Shown: piece after piece, positions 1-7,804 of the stretch
How the letters are laid out: each line of letters starts with the position of its first letter
Position numbering within the stretch: the first letter of the stretch is position 1
NCBI RefSeq assembly: GCF_035958815.1
Contig: NZ_CP108383.1
Coordinates: 3,720,001-3,784,000 of the forward strand
Direction: 5' to 3'
Source: Nocardia sp. NBC_01327
Lineage (GTDB): Bacteria; Actinomycetota; Actinomycetes; Mycobacteriales; Mycobacteriaceae
Length of the DNA: 64,000 nt
Program-made: the position numbers and the translations under genes
The notes under the pieces: model-generated
Told to the model about the DNA's origin: nothing
The model's database searches: none
The model's input: the letters and a program-made list of their open reading frames with translations, nothing else

Positions 1-1722
1 GGGCAGGACGTGGTTCCAGCCTGCGGGCGGTTCGACCTCGGCGATCACCACGACCTTGCGGCGGCCCTGGAAATGGTCGCGGACGTAGCGGGCGACCGGT
101 CCGCCGACCGTGGTGTCACCGTCTTCGAGCATGACCAGGCGGACATCGGGATGCCATGCCTCCCACTCCTTGGTGAAGACGGTGATGTTCTCGTCGTGCA
201 TGCAGACGTGCACGGCGATCACATCGCGGCCCAATGACATTGCGGCGGAGAGGGCTTCGCGGCTCAGCTCGGAGACTTCGGAGACGGGGACCACGATGGC
301 GGTTTCGGTCGGCCGGGGCGTTTCCGGGACGCAGTCCGCGCCGCGGCAGCCGTCGATTCGCTCGTAGATCTTGCGAATCTTCTCCATGACCAGCACCAGC
401 AGCGGTAGCACCAGCACGATCAGCCACGCCCCCTCGGTGAATTTCATGGAGGTGGTGACGATGGCGGCGACGAAGGTGAGCACCGCGCCGAAACCATTGA
501 GCGCCGTACGCCACTGCCAGCCGTCGCTGCGCGTGGCGAGCCAGTGCCGGACCATGCCGACCTGGGCAATGGTGAATCCGACGAAGACGCCGATGGCGAA
601 CAGCGGGACCAGCGCGTTCATATTGCCCTCGGACGCCACCAACAGCACCGCGGACGAAATGCCCAGTGCCAGTACGCCGAATCGGTACACCTGGCGCGGG
701 GATGTCACCGCGAAGCGATGCGGCAGGCAATTGTCGTCGGCGAGGATCTTGGTGAGCGTCGGCAGTCCGCCGTAAGACGTGTTGGCGGCCAGCGCAAGCA
801 GCAGCACCGTCGCGAATTGCACTACGTAGTAGGCGATTCCGTGGCCGAGCGCGGCCTCGGTCAGCTGCGAGAGCACGGTGGTGCCGTCGATCGGATGGAT
901 CGAGAACTTGCCGATCAGGGTGGCCAGGCCGATCAGCATGAGGCCGAGCAGAACGCCCAGTGCGACCTCGGCGCGCTGGGCCCGCTTGACCTTGGGCTGC
1001 TGGAAGCTCGGCACCGCGTTCGCAATGGCCTCGACGCCGGTGAGCGCCGCGCAGCCACTGGAGAATGCCTTGAGCAGCAGCAGAACTCCGATCGTCTTGG
1101 CATCGGTCGCCACGGCGGCGCCGCTCGAGACGCTCGCCGGATCCGATCGCAGCAGCCCGGCGATGATCACCGCGAAGATGCCGATGACGAAGACGGCGGT
1201 CGGGGCCATGAACGCCCGCGCGCTCTCCCGAATGCCGTACAGGTTCAGCACCGTGATGCCCACCAGCACCGCCAGGCAGACCCACATCGTGTACGGCAGC
1301 AGCCCGGGGAACGCGGAGGTCAGTGCCGCCACACCGGCCGCGATGGAAACCGCCACGTTCAGCACGTAGTCGACGATCAGTGAAGCCGCCGCGACCAGGC
1401 TCGTGCGCCGCCCGAGCCGCGCCTTGGCCACCGCGTACGCGCCGCCGCCGTTGGGGAAGGCTGCGATGACCTGCCGGTAGGACGCGATGAGAACGGTCAG
1501 CAGCACCACGATGGCCAGGGTCACCGGCAGCGTGTAGCCCAGCCCGGCCGAGCCGGCGGCGGCCAGCACCAGCACGATCGCCTCGGGACCGTAGGCGACC
1601 GACGCCATGGCATCCAGCGAAAGCCCGGCCAACCCGGTCGACACAGTCAGCCCGTGCTTCGGCGGCGGAGCGTCTACCCCACCGCGCGGGCCGGGTGTGG
1701 TTTCTCGTAACACATCAGTCAC
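1..1722 (-). CDS. APC-family amino acid permease, C-terminus cut by window edge
   Basis: Reading leftward from a GTG at 1722 the frame stays open for 574 codons to the window edge, so the C-terminus is missing. The N-terminus has the APC-superfamily look: a short basic/proline leader, then GLAGLSLDAMASVAYGPEAI as the first helix, a second hydrophobic helix, and a FPNGGGAYAVAKARLG loop typical of these transporters. The last visible part (VVIAEVEPPAGWNHVLP) belongs to the soluble C-terminal extension found in the roughly 650-residue mycobacterial relatives. Family knowledge says proton-coupled uptake of an amino acid or related cation at the cytoplasmic membrane; the substrate cannot be read. 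It diverges from pdxT. The start is chosen because GTG at 1722 directly precedes the conserved N-terminus; an in-frame GTG at 1713 is an alternative. Confidence 0.85.
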   Translation of the reverse strand, partial: MTDVLRETTPGPRGGVDAPPPKHGLTVSTGLAGLSLDAMASVAYGPEAIVLVLAAAGSAGLGYTLPVTLAIVVLLTVLIASYRQVIAAFPNGGGAYAVAKARLGRRTSLVAAASLIVDYVLNVAVSIAAGVAALTSAFPGLLPYTMWVCLAVLVGITVLNLYGIRESARAFMAPTAVFVIGIFAVIIAGLLRSDPASVSSGAAVATDAKTIGVLLLLKAFSSGCAALTGVEAIANAVPSFQQPKVKRAQRAEVALGVLLGLMLIGLATLIGKFSIHPIDGTTVLSQLTEAALGHGIAYYVVQFATVLLLALAANTSYGGLPTLTKILADDNCLPHRFAVTSPRQVYRFGVLALGISSAVLLVASEGNMNALVPLFAIGVFVGFTIAQVGMVRHWLATRSDGWQWRTALNGFGAVLTFVAAIVTTSMKFTEGAWLIVLVLPLLVLVMEKIRKIYERIDGCRGADCVPETPRPTETAIVVPVSEVSELSREALSAAMSLGRDVIAVHVCMHDENITVFTKEWEAWHPDVRLVMLEDGDTTVGGPVARYVRDHFQGRRKVVVIAEVEPPAGWNHVLP

Positions 1723-1815
1723 ATCGCGGAGTGTTCACCTCCGGCGACACTTGGACACCCGTCCTAACGAAACCTTCACACCCTGGGTGAGCAGGGCCAC
1801 ATCAGCACCCGAACG

Positions 1816-1821
1816 TATGCT
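1816..1821 (+). promoter_or_regulatory. -10 box of pdxT, probable leaderless promoter
   Basis: TATGCT ends 7 bases before the GTG at 1829. In actinobacteria a TANNNT box at this distance places the transcription start on the first base of the codon, so pdxT is probably translated from a leaderless mRNA. No ribosome-binding site precedes the GTG. No convincing -35 is seen. Confidence 0.5.
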
Positions 1822-1828
1822 CGACGGC

Positions 1829-2440
1829 GTGACTCCGACGATTGGCGTGCTGGCCCTGCAGGGCGACGTGCGCGAGCATATGCACGCGCTGGCAGCGTGC
1901 GGCGCCGAGCCGGTGGCCGTGCGCCGCGAATCCGAACTCGATGCCGTCGACGGATTGGTGCTCCCGGGAGGCGAATCCACCACCATCAGCAAACTGCTGG
2001 AGGTCTTCGACCTGCTCGAGCCGCTGCGCAAGCGACTGCGTGACGGCCTGCCCGCCTTCGGGTCCTGCGCGGGCATGATCCTGCTGGCCTCCGAGGTGCT
2101 CGACACCCGCCCGGACATGCACACGCTGAACGGCATCGATATGACGGTGCGGCGCAATGCCTTCGGTCGTCAGGTCGATTCCTTCGAAACCGATCTGGAT
2201 TTCCGCGGTCTCGACGACGGTCCGGTACGCGCGGTTTTCATTCGTGCCCCATGGGTGGAGCGCGCGGGCGACAATGTCGAGGTGCTGGCGCGCGTGCCCT
2301 CCGGACCCGCCGCGGGCACCATCGTCGCGGTGCGGCAGGGCAATGTGCTGGCCACGTCCTTCCACCCGGAGGTGACCGGCGACCTGCGGGTGCACCGGCT
2401 GTTCGTCGACACCGTGGTGCGCCCGCGCATCGGGGTGTGA
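1829..2440 (+). CDS. pdxT: PdxT, glutaminase subunit of pyridoxal 5'-phosphate synthase
   Basis: Cytosolic class-I glutamine amidotransferase that releases ammonia from glutamine and channels it to PdxS for pyridoxal 5'-phosphate synthesis. The 203-residue product has the family hallmarks: VLALQGDVREH near the N-terminus, the LPGGESTT oxyanion strand, nucleophile Cys80 in GSCAGMIL, and His179/Glu181 in SFHPEVTGD; length is normal. The GTG at 1829 is preferred over ATG 1817 because homologues begin just before PTIGVLALQ and because a TATGCT box sits 7 bases upstream. Unlike many actinobacteria there is no pdxS immediately upstream; a divergent permease occupies that place, so the partner must be encoded elsewhere. 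YebC follows 76 bases downstream from its own promoter. Confidence 0.95.
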   Translation: MTPTIGVLALQGDVREHMHALAACGAEPVAVRRESELDAVDGLVLPGGESTTISKLLEVFDLLEPLRKRLRDGLPAFGSCAGMILLASEVLDTRPDMHTLNGIDMTVRRNAFGRQVDSFETDLDFRGLDDGPVRAVFIRAPWVERAGDNVEVLARVPSGPAAGTIVAVRQGNVLATSFHPEVTGDLRVHRLFVDTVVRPRIGV

Positions 2441-2459
2441 CCCGGCTGCACAAGATCAG

Positions 2460-2465
2460 TAGACT
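2460..2465 (+). promoter_or_regulatory. -10 box of yebC
   Basis: TAGACT lies about 50 bases before the yebC ATG. The same hexamer precedes ruvC at 6584. A leader of about 45 bases carrying an AGGAAG ribosome-binding site is expected. Confidence 0.35.
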
Positions 2466-2516
2466 GGGGCGCTGTCCATCTGTGGGCTCCTGCCCCCTGA
2501 AAAGAGGAAGTAGGGA

Positions 2517-3269
2517 ATGAGCGGCCACTCCAAATGGGCCACCACCAAGCACAAGAAGGCCGGGATCGACGCGAAGCGCGGCAAGCTCTTCGCCAAGTTG
2601 ATCAAGAACATCGAGGTGGCGGCCCGCACCGGTGGAAGTGACCCGGACGGCAATCCGACGCTGTACGACGCCATTCAGAAGGCGAAGAAGTCGTCGGTGC
2701 CCAACGACAATATCGAGCGCGCTCGCAAGCGCGGCGGTGGCGAAGAGGCCGGCGGCGCAGACTGGCAGACCATCATGTACGAGGGCTACGGCCCCAATGG
2801 TGTTGCCGTGCTGATCGAGTGCCTCACCGATAATCGCAACCGCGCTGCCGGTGAAGTGCGTCTTGCGATGACCCGCAACGGCGGCAATATGGCCGATCCG
2901 GGTTCGGTGTCGTACCTGTTCCACCGCAAGGGCCTGGTCACCCTGGAGAAGCACAATCACTCCGAGGACGATGTGCTCATGGCGGTGCTCGACGCGGGCG
3001 CCGAAGAGGTCAACGATCTGGGCGAGTCCTTCGAGGTCATCTCCGAACCCGGCGATCTGATCGCGGTCCGTACCGCGCTGCAGGCGGCCGGTTTCGACTA
3101 CGACTCCGCCGACTCGGGCTTCCAGCCGTCGATGTCGGTCTCGGTCGACGCCGACACCGCCCGCAAGGTCTTCAAGCTGATCGACGCGCTCGAAGACAGT
3201 GACGACGTCCAGAACGTCTACACCAATGTGGACATCTCCGATGAGGTCCTCGCCGAACTCGACGACTGA
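2517..3269 (+). CDS. yebC: YebC/PmpR family protein (TACO1-type)
   Basis: A 250-residue protein starting MSGHSKWATTKHKK and containing the conserved KLFAKLIKNIEVAAR and GNPTLYDAIQKAKKSSVPNDNIERA blocks, so assignment to the YebC/PmpR (TACO1) family is secure. Family members have been described as transcriptional regulators, and recent work on relatives supports a role in translation of difficult peptide motifs; neither can be decided from sequence. It is full length, with an acidic C-terminus ending in LAELDD. ATG at 2517 is preceded by AGGAAG. In M. tuberculosis the homologue (Rv2603c) also follows pdxT, so this pair is ancestral. A strong hairpin terminator follows the stop. Confidence 0.95.
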   Translation: MSGHSKWATTKHKKAGIDAKRGKLFAKLIKNIEVAARTGGSDPDGNPTLYDAIQKAKKSSVPNDNIERARKRGGGEEAGGADWQTIMYEGYGPNGVAVLIECLTDNRNRAAGEVRLAMTRNGGNMADPGSVSYLFHRKGLVTLEKHNHSEDDVLMAVLDAGAEEVNDLGESFEVISEPGDLIAVRTALQAAGFDYDSADSGFQPSMSVSVDADTARKVFKLIDALEDSDDVQNVYTNVDISDEVLAELDD

Positions 3270-3290
3270 GTTCGCACCCCTCCCGGCAAT

Positions 3291-3324
3291 CGCAGGCCGC
3301 CCCTATTTTTGGGGGCGGCCTGCG
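3291..3324 (+). terminator. Rho-independent-type terminator after yebC
   Basis: Perfect 13-base inverted repeat (CGCAGGCCGCCCC at 3291-3303 with its complement at 3312-3324) around an 8-base T-rich loop, followed by ATTTTC. It ends the yebC transcript. Confidence 0.85.
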
Positions 3325-3382
3325 ATTTTCGTATCGGTACAGTGGATTTCAGGTCGGGGCCGATAAAGGAGAAGACACACTC

Positions 3383-3817
3383 ATGCCGCAACGGTTGACC
3401 GTCGCCCTCGGCATTACCGCCCTGACCTCCGCCGCGGTAGCGGTCCTCGCCCCGCAGGCCGCCGCGAAAGATCTCGCCCCCGGCCTGTCCTGCAGCGACT
3501 ACACCTGCCGCAACGACACCGACGACATCTACTACGTCACCGGCCGCGTCACCTGCTCGTTCGGCGGTGGCGCCCACGACTTCTCGGGCTACGCGGGCCG
3601 CCGCGCCACCGACCAAATCCCCATCTCCTGCCCGAGCGACTACGAGCCCGGCTCCTGGCACACAGAAACGACCATGAACCCCGACGGCACCTTCCAGTCC
3701 AACCAGGTCCAAGACCCCGGCACCTGGGACAACACCTACCCGGTCACCATCGACTACCAAACCGCCACAGTCGACAACGACCAAAAACTAGCCCCCCACA
3801 CCGGCTCCGCCGGCTGA
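3383..3817 (+). CDS. small secreted hypothetical protein
   Basis: A 144-residue protein with a Sec signal peptide: MPQR n-region, hydrophobic core about residues 5-22, and a VLAPQAAAK cleavage region near residue 28. The mature part has four cysteines (two in LSCSDYTC, one in VTCSFG, one in ISCPSD) that could make two disulfides, and is rich in Asp, Thr and Tyr. No family is recognised. An AAGGAGAAG ribosome-binding site precedes ATG 3383, and TACAGT at 3338-3343 is a plausible -10 box. The preceding terminator makes this its own transcription unit. Nothing identifies the target; a small exported protein of the actinobacterial envelope is the most that can be said. Confidence 0.75.
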   Translation: MPQRLTVALGITALTSAAVAVLAPQAAAKDLAPGLSCSDYTCRNDTDDIYYVTGRVTCSFGGGAHDFSGYAGRRATDQIPISCPSDYEPGSWHTETTMNPDGTFQSNQVQDPGTWDNTYPVTIDYQTATVDNDQKLAPHTGSAG

Positions 3818-3854
3818 CCTGCCGTTTGCGCTGTACCCGGTTCCAGCTGATCGC

Positions 3855-4586
3855 CTACATGCCGGTGATCAGCTGGAACTTGAGCTTCTCGATCGTGTGC
3901 TCCTCGATCCCCAGCTCCTCGGAGATGTAGCGGTGCACCGATCCGTGGGCTTCGGCGAGATCGTCGAGAACGAACCGCATGATCTGTGCGGGTGCGCGTC
4001 CGTATCCGGGCCATCGCAGTTCGCGGTTCGGGTGTGCTTCCTGCCATTCCTCGATGAGGAGCGGGGTTGCCAGTTCGGTCAGGGCGAAGTCGGCGAGGAT
4101 CTGTTCCTCGGAGACGTCCAAGGCGGTCAGGACCAGTGCGGCGATGAGGCCGGTGCGGTCTTTGCCGGAGGCGCAGTGGAATACCGTGGGTCCCTCGGAG
4201 TCGGCGATCAATTCGATGACCTGGCGGATCTCCTCGACACCGTCGGCCGCGACCTCGGCGAATTTGTCCGCCAGGTAGCGCCAGGGATCGAGATTCGGGT
4301 CGATCGACGCCTGATCGTAGGGGCGGTGCTCGATGCTGAAGTTGGCGTAGCAGAACCGTTCCGGCTCGGGGACCGCGCCTTTGGACTCGATCTCCCACGG
4401 ATACCGCAGATCGATGACCGTCCGAATATCCAGGCCGAGGAAGCGATTCCAGTCCCGGCCACGAAGCTTTCCGAGCGAGTCGGACCGATACAGCCGACCC
4501 CACGCGACCATCCGCCCGTCGCCGGTCCGGTAGCCACCCAGATCCCGGAAGTTGTGCAGTCGTTCGAATTCGATGTGCCGCTTCAT
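3855..4586 (-). CDS. PtpB-type tyrosine/phosphoinositide phosphatase
   Basis: A 243-residue protein of the PtpB (Y-phosphatase 3) family. It starts with the typical FERLHNFRDLGGYRT substrate-loop motif and carries the CX5R phosphatase loop HCASGKDRTG, with nucleophile Cys138 and Arg144; the Lys-Asp after Gly is characteristic of the PtpB type, which can act on phosphotyrosine, phosphoserine or phosphoinositides. In M. tuberculosis the related PtpB is exported without a classical signal peptide; no signal peptide is visible here either. It is oriented against the secreted protein upstream and diverges from the macrodomain gene with a 70-base gap. The C-terminal helical region (LEEHTIEKLKFQLI type) is complete. 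Confidence 0.9.
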   Translation of the reverse strand: MKRHIEFERLHNFRDLGGYRTGDGRMVAWGRLYRSDSLGKLRGRDWNRFLGLDIRTVIDLRYPWEIESKGAVPEPERFCYANFSIEHRPYDQASIDPNLDPWRYLADKFAEVAADGVEEIRQVIELIADSEGPTVFHCASGKDRTGLIAALVLTALDVSEEQILADFALTELATPLLIEEWQEAHPNRELRWPGYGRAPAQIMRFVLDDLAEAHGSVHRYISEELGIEEHTIEKLKFQLITGM

Positions 4587-4656
4587 ATTCGACCCCCTGA
4601 GAACACTCCGGCAGGCTCATCCTGCCACCTCCCGCTCGGTCGCCCGGTGCGAGAAT

Positions 4657-5172
4657 ATGGGCATGGTCGAATTGGTGGTGGTTCGGGGGGATATCACTGA
4701 GCAGGGTGTGGATGCGGTGGTGAATGCGGCTAATTCGTCGTTGCTCGGGGGTGGGGGTGTGGATGGGGCTATTCATCGGAAGGGTGGGCCGGAGATTCTT
4801 GCTGCGTGCCGGGCGTTGCGGGCCTCGCATTACGGGCGGGGGTTGGGGACGGGGCAGGCGGTGGCTACTACGGCGGGGCGGTTGCCTGCTCGGTGGGTGA
4901 TTCATACGGTGGGGCCGGTGTGGTCGGGGGAGGAGGATCGGTCCGAGTTGCTGGTGTCCTGTTATCGGGAATCTTTGCGGGTGGCAGATGAATTGGGGGC
5001 GCGGACGGTGGCGTTTCCGGCGATCTCCACGGGGATCTTTCGGTGGCCGATGGAGGATGGGGCTCGGCTTGCGGTCGAGACTGTGCGTGCGGCGGAGACC
5101 GGGGTGCGGGAGGTGCGGTTCGTATTGTTCAGTGATGAGGCGTACCAGGCGTTTTGCGCGCAAGGGGTGTGA
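4657..5172 (+). CDS. macrodomain protein, probable O-acetyl-ADP-ribose/ADP-ribosyl hydrolase
   Basis: A single macrodomain of about 171 residues. It starts VELVVVRGDITEQGVDAVVNAAN, giving the adenine-binding Asp and the catalytic Asn pair, followed by the glycine loop GGGGVDGAIHRKGG and the second phosphate loop AFPAISTGIF. These match MacroD/YmdB-type enzymes, which remove ADP-ribose from proteins or deacetylate O-acetyl-ADP-ribose. ATG 4657 and ATG 4663 are equally possible; neither has a clear ribosome-binding site. The gene uses far more G-ending codons and GGG runs than its neighbours (for example the stretch 4741-4760), hinting at a different history. No toxin or ADP-ribosyltransferase is adjacent. 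Confidence 0.88.
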   Translation: MGMVELVVVRGDITEQGVDAVVNAANSSLLGGGGVDGAIHRKGGPEILAACRALRASHYGRGLGTGQAVATTAGRLPARWVIHTVGPVWSGEEDRSELLVSCYRESLRVADELGARTVAFPAISTGIFRWPMEDGARLAVETVRAAETGVREVRFVLFSDEAYQAFCAQGV

Positions 5173-5276
5173 GCGGGGGCGTGGTTTCAGGTCGTCGGTA
5201 GACGGTTTGTCATTTACAAGACGCTGTGTCAGTCGACTGCTACGGTGGGCTCAACATCGTGAAAGTGGTTGTGTTG

Positions 5277-6056
5277 ATGGCAAATAACAGATTCGCTGCG
5301 AAAACCGCCCTGGTCACCGGCGCGGCCTCCGGTATCGGCGCTGCGATCGCGACGCGACTGATCGCCGAGGGGGCGCAGGTTGTCGGCGTCGATATCAATG
5401 AGACCGGGTTGAAAGCCTTGGCCGAGCGATTCGGTGACCGGTTCGTGCCCGCGACTTCGAATGTGACGATCGAATCGGAGGTGGCGGCCGCCGTTTCCAC
5501 CGCTGTCGACCACTTCGGCGGTCTGGACCTGGCTTTCAATGTCGCGGGCAGCTCGCTGATCGGCGCGGTGACCGAAATGGCCGAGCAGGACTGGGATTTC
5601 ACCATCGATCTGGTCCAGAAGAGCGTTTTCCTGTGCACCAAACACGAGGCCCGCCGCATGCGCGAAGCCGGTGGCGGCGCGATCGTCAATGTCTCGTCCC
5701 TGGATGCCCGCATCCCGGTCCCCGGCGCCAGCCCGTACGCCACGGGCAAGGCCGGTGTGGAGATGTTCAGCAAGAACGCCGCACTAGAGCTGGCCCCGTA
5801 CGGTATTCGCGTCAACTGCGTCCTGCCCGGTCTGGTCGACACACCGATGGGCGCGCCGATCATCGGATACCAGCCGGCGCTGGATATGTTCCTCGACCGC
5901 ATCCCGCTGCGCGCGCCCGCGACCCCGGATCAGATTGCCGGTCCCTGCCTGTTCCTCGCCGGCGACGACGCGTCCTACATCACCGGCGCCTCACTGATCA
6001 TCGACGGCGGCTGGCAGCTCACCGGCTTCCCCAATCTCGCTGCCCTGGCCGAGTAG
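5277..6056 (+). CDS. short-chain dehydrogenase/reductase
   Basis: Classical SDR of 259 residues with the NAD(P) motif TGAASGIG near residue 14, Asp about residue 38 (VVGVDINE) favouring NAD(H), catalytic Ser in VNVSSLDA, and the YATGK tyrosine-lysine pair, plus the C-terminal GASLIIDGGW. The usual NNAG structural motif reads NVAG. The substrate is not deducible. ATG 5277 is chosen because the conserved fold begins within ten residues; an in-frame GTG at 5259 is possible. TACGGT at 5241-5246 could be its -10 box. A thioesterase-like gene follows 36 bases later and may be co-transcribed. Confidence 0.9.
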   Translation: MANNRFAAKTALVTGAASGIGAAIATRLIAEGAQVVGVDINETGLKALAERFGDRFVPATSNVTIESEVAAAVSTAVDHFGGLDLAFNVAGSSLIGAVTEMAEQDWDFTIDLVQKSVFLCTKHEARRMREAGGGAIVNVSSLDARIPVPGASPYATGKAGVEMFSKNAALELAPYGIRVNCVLPGLVDTPMGAPIIGYQPALDMFLDRIPLRAPATPDQIAGPCLFLAGDDASYITGASLIIDGGWQLTGFPNLAALAE

Positions 6057-6092
6057 CGCATTCTTGTCGGTGGGGTCTGCAAGGGTGGGTCC

Positions 6093-6539
6093 GTGACGAA
6101 TACGTATGAGCCGTTCCGGATTCGGATCGAGGTCAGGGTGTCCGATCTGGATCCGCAGTTGCATGTGACGGGTGCCGCCTATCAGCAGTTTGCGGATCAC
6201 TCGCGGTTCGAATGTGTTCAGGCGGCGGGGATTTCGGTGGCGGAGCTGCTGGCAGAGGGGTTGGGCCCGGTGAATCTGGAGACGGTGATCAAGTATCACC
6301 GGGAATTGCGGGCGGGCGATGCGGTGGAGGTGTCCTGCTCGTGGGTGTGGGGCGATGGGAAGACGTATCGCGTTGAGCACGACCTGATTCGCGCTGATGG
6401 GGAACTTTCGGCGACCGTGGCCCATGTGAGCGGGCTGATGGACCTACGCACTCGGCGATTGGTGGCGAATCCGGCACAGGAGTGGGCGAAGCGGGCGACG
6501 GATCCGACCCTGCTCGGTGTGCAGCCGTCCTGTCCGTGA
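6093..6539 (+). CDS. acyl-CoA thioesterase, 4HBT hot-dog type
   Basis: A 148-residue single hot-dog domain. The segment VSDLDPQLHVTGAAYQQFADHSRFECV corresponds to the family's catalytic Asp region and long central helix, and AGDAVEVSCSWVWGDGKTYRVEH to the following strands. 4-hydroxybenzoyl-CoA thioesterase-type enzymes hydrolyse acyl- or aroyl-CoA in the cytosol; the substrate is unknown. The usual His after Asp (DxxGHVNN) is replaced here by a degenerate DPQLHVTG. GTG 6093 starts 36 bases behind the SDR stop. Codon use is again G-rich, as in the macrodomain gene. Confidence 0.75.
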   Translation: MTNTYEPFRIRIEVRVSDLDPQLHVTGAAYQQFADHSRFECVQAAGISVAELLAEGLGPVNLETVIKYHRELRAGDAVEVSCSWVWGDGKTYRVEHDLIRADGELSATVAHVSGLMDLRTRRLVANPAQEWAKRATDPTLLGVQPSCP

Positions 6540-6583
6540 GCGGCGCGCTCGTGTCGGTGAGCGGGGAATCCGCGCTGTTCCGT

Positions 6584-6589
6584 TAGACT
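6584..6589 (+). promoter_or_regulatory. -10 box of the ruvCAB operon
   Basis: TAGACT immediately upstream of the LexA-type box; the predicted start point falls inside that box. Confidence 0.45.
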
Positions 6590-6590
6590 C

Positions 6591-6606
6591 TCGAACAGTT
6601 GTTCGT
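6591..6606 (+). promoter_or_regulatory. LexA (SOS) box in front of ruvC
   Basis: TCGAACAGTTGTTCGT matches the mycobacterial LexA consensus TCGAAC-N4-GTTCGA at 11 of 12 fixed positions; only the last A is T. It lies directly after the TAGACT -10 box and 21 bases before the ruvC start, so bound LexA would cover the transcription start. This predicts DNA-damage induction of ruvCAB. Confidence 0.8.
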
Positions 6607-6626
6607 CTGCGGTGAGAGGGGTTTTC

Positions 6627-7196
6627 GTGCGGGTGATGGGCGTCGACCCCGGGCTTACCCGGTGCGGGCTCAGCATGGTCGAGGGTGGTCTGGGGCGGTC
6701 GGTCAAGGCCATTCAGGTCGATGTGGTGCGCACGCCACCGGAGATGGATCTGGCGCAGCGGCTCATGGGTGTCGCCGATGCCGCCGAGCTGTGGATGGAC
6801 AAGTACAAGCCCGAGGCCGTCGCCATCGAGCGCGTGTTCTCGCAGAACAATGTCCGCACGGCCATGGGCACCGCGCAGGCGGGCGGCGTCATCGCCCTCG
6901 CCGCCGCACGCCGCGGCATCCCGGTGCACTTCCACACCCCCAGTCAGGTGAAGGCCGCCGTCACCGGAAACGGCTCGGCGGACAAGGCGCAAGTAACCGC
7001 CATGGTGACCCGTATCCTCGGGCTGGCGGTCGCGCCGAAACCGGCCGATGCCGCCGATGCGCTCGCACTGGCCATCTGCCACTGCTGGCGCGCGCCGATG
7101 ATCGATCGCATGGCCAAGGCAGAGGCCATGGCGGCCGCGCAGCGGCGCATGTACGAGGAAAAGCTTGCCCAGCAACGGAAGGCGGTGTCCGGGTGA
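6627..7196 (+). CDS. ruvC: RuvC, Holliday junction resolvase
   Basis: Dimeric endonuclease that cleaves Holliday junctions with RuvAB. The 189-residue protein shows the catalytic acidic residues in GVDPGLTRCG (Asp7), the Glu in AIERVF, and DAADALALAICH near the C-terminus, with QAGGVIALAA and the GNGSADKAQV segment conserved. GTG 6627 is chosen because GAGAGGGG lies 7-14 bases upstream and the actinobacterial N-terminus is MRVMGVDPG; GTG 6612 would add five residues. It is the first gene of ruvC-ruvA-ruvB, with ruvA starting inside its stop codon. An SOS box precedes it. Confidence 0.97.
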   Translation: MRVMGVDPGLTRCGLSMVEGGLGRSVKAIQVDVVRTPPEMDLAQRLMGVADAAELWMDKYKPEAVAIERVFSQNNVRTAMGTAQAGGVIALAAARRGIPVHFHTPSQVKAAVTGNGSADKAQVTAMVTRILGLAVAPKPADAADALALAICHCWRAPMIDRMAKAEAMAAAQRRMYEEKLAQQRKAVSG

Positions 7197-7798
7197 TCGC
7201 GTCGGTACGCGGTGAGGTGCTCGAGATCGGGCTCGACCATGTGGTCCTGGAGGCCGCCGGAGTCGGGTATCGGCTCAATGCCACCCCCGTCACACTATCC
7301 ACGCTCACTCGCGGCGAGGATGCACGCCTCTACACGACCATGATCGTGCGCGAGGATTCCATGACGCTGTTCGGGTTCTCCGACACCGAGTCTCGCGAGC
7401 TGTTCGGGCTCCTGCTGACCGTGTCCGGCGTCGGGCCCAAGATCGCCATGGCGGTGCTCGCGGTGCTCGAGCCCGAAGCGCTGCGCAAGGCGCTCGCGGA
7501 ATCCAATGTCGCCGCCCTGACCCGCGTGCCCGGTATCGGCAAGCGCGGCGCTGAGCGCATGGTCGTGGAATTGCGCGACAAGGTGGATCTTGTTCCGGTG
7601 CAGTCCGGTCCGCCCGGATCCGGGCCTGCGATCGCGGTCACCCCCGTGCGCGAGCAGGTGGTGGAGGCGCTGATCGGCCTCGGCTTCCCGGTGAAGCAGG
7701 CCGAACCCGCGGTGGAGGCGGTCCTGGTTCACGATCCCGACCTGGGCACCTCGCAGGCCCTGCGGGCGGCGCTGGGGCTGCTGGGCAAGAACCGATAG
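7193..7798 (+). CDS. ruvA: RuvA, Holliday junction branch-migration DNA-binding subunit
   Basis: Tetrameric junction-binding subunit that loads RuvB. The 201-residue product has the N-terminal OB fold (VIASVRGEVLEI, VGYRLNAT), two helix-hairpin-helix motifs (TVSGVGPKIAMAVL and RVPGIGKRGAERMV), and the C-terminal RuvB-contacting domain ending LRAALGLLGKNR. GTG 7193 overlaps the ruvC TGA by three bases, so translation is coupled. Length and domain order are normal. Confidence 0.97.
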   Translation: MIASVRGEVLEIGLDHVVLEAAGVGYRLNATPVTLSTLTRGEDARLYTTMIVREDSMTLFGFSDTESRELFGLLLTVSGVGPKIAMAVLAVLEPEALRKALAESNVAALTRVPGIGKRGAERMVVELRDKVDLVPVQSGPPGSGPAIAVTPVREQVVEALIGLGFPVKQAEPAVEAVLVHDPDLGTSQALRAALGLLGKNR

Positions 7799-7804
7799 GC
7801 GATC

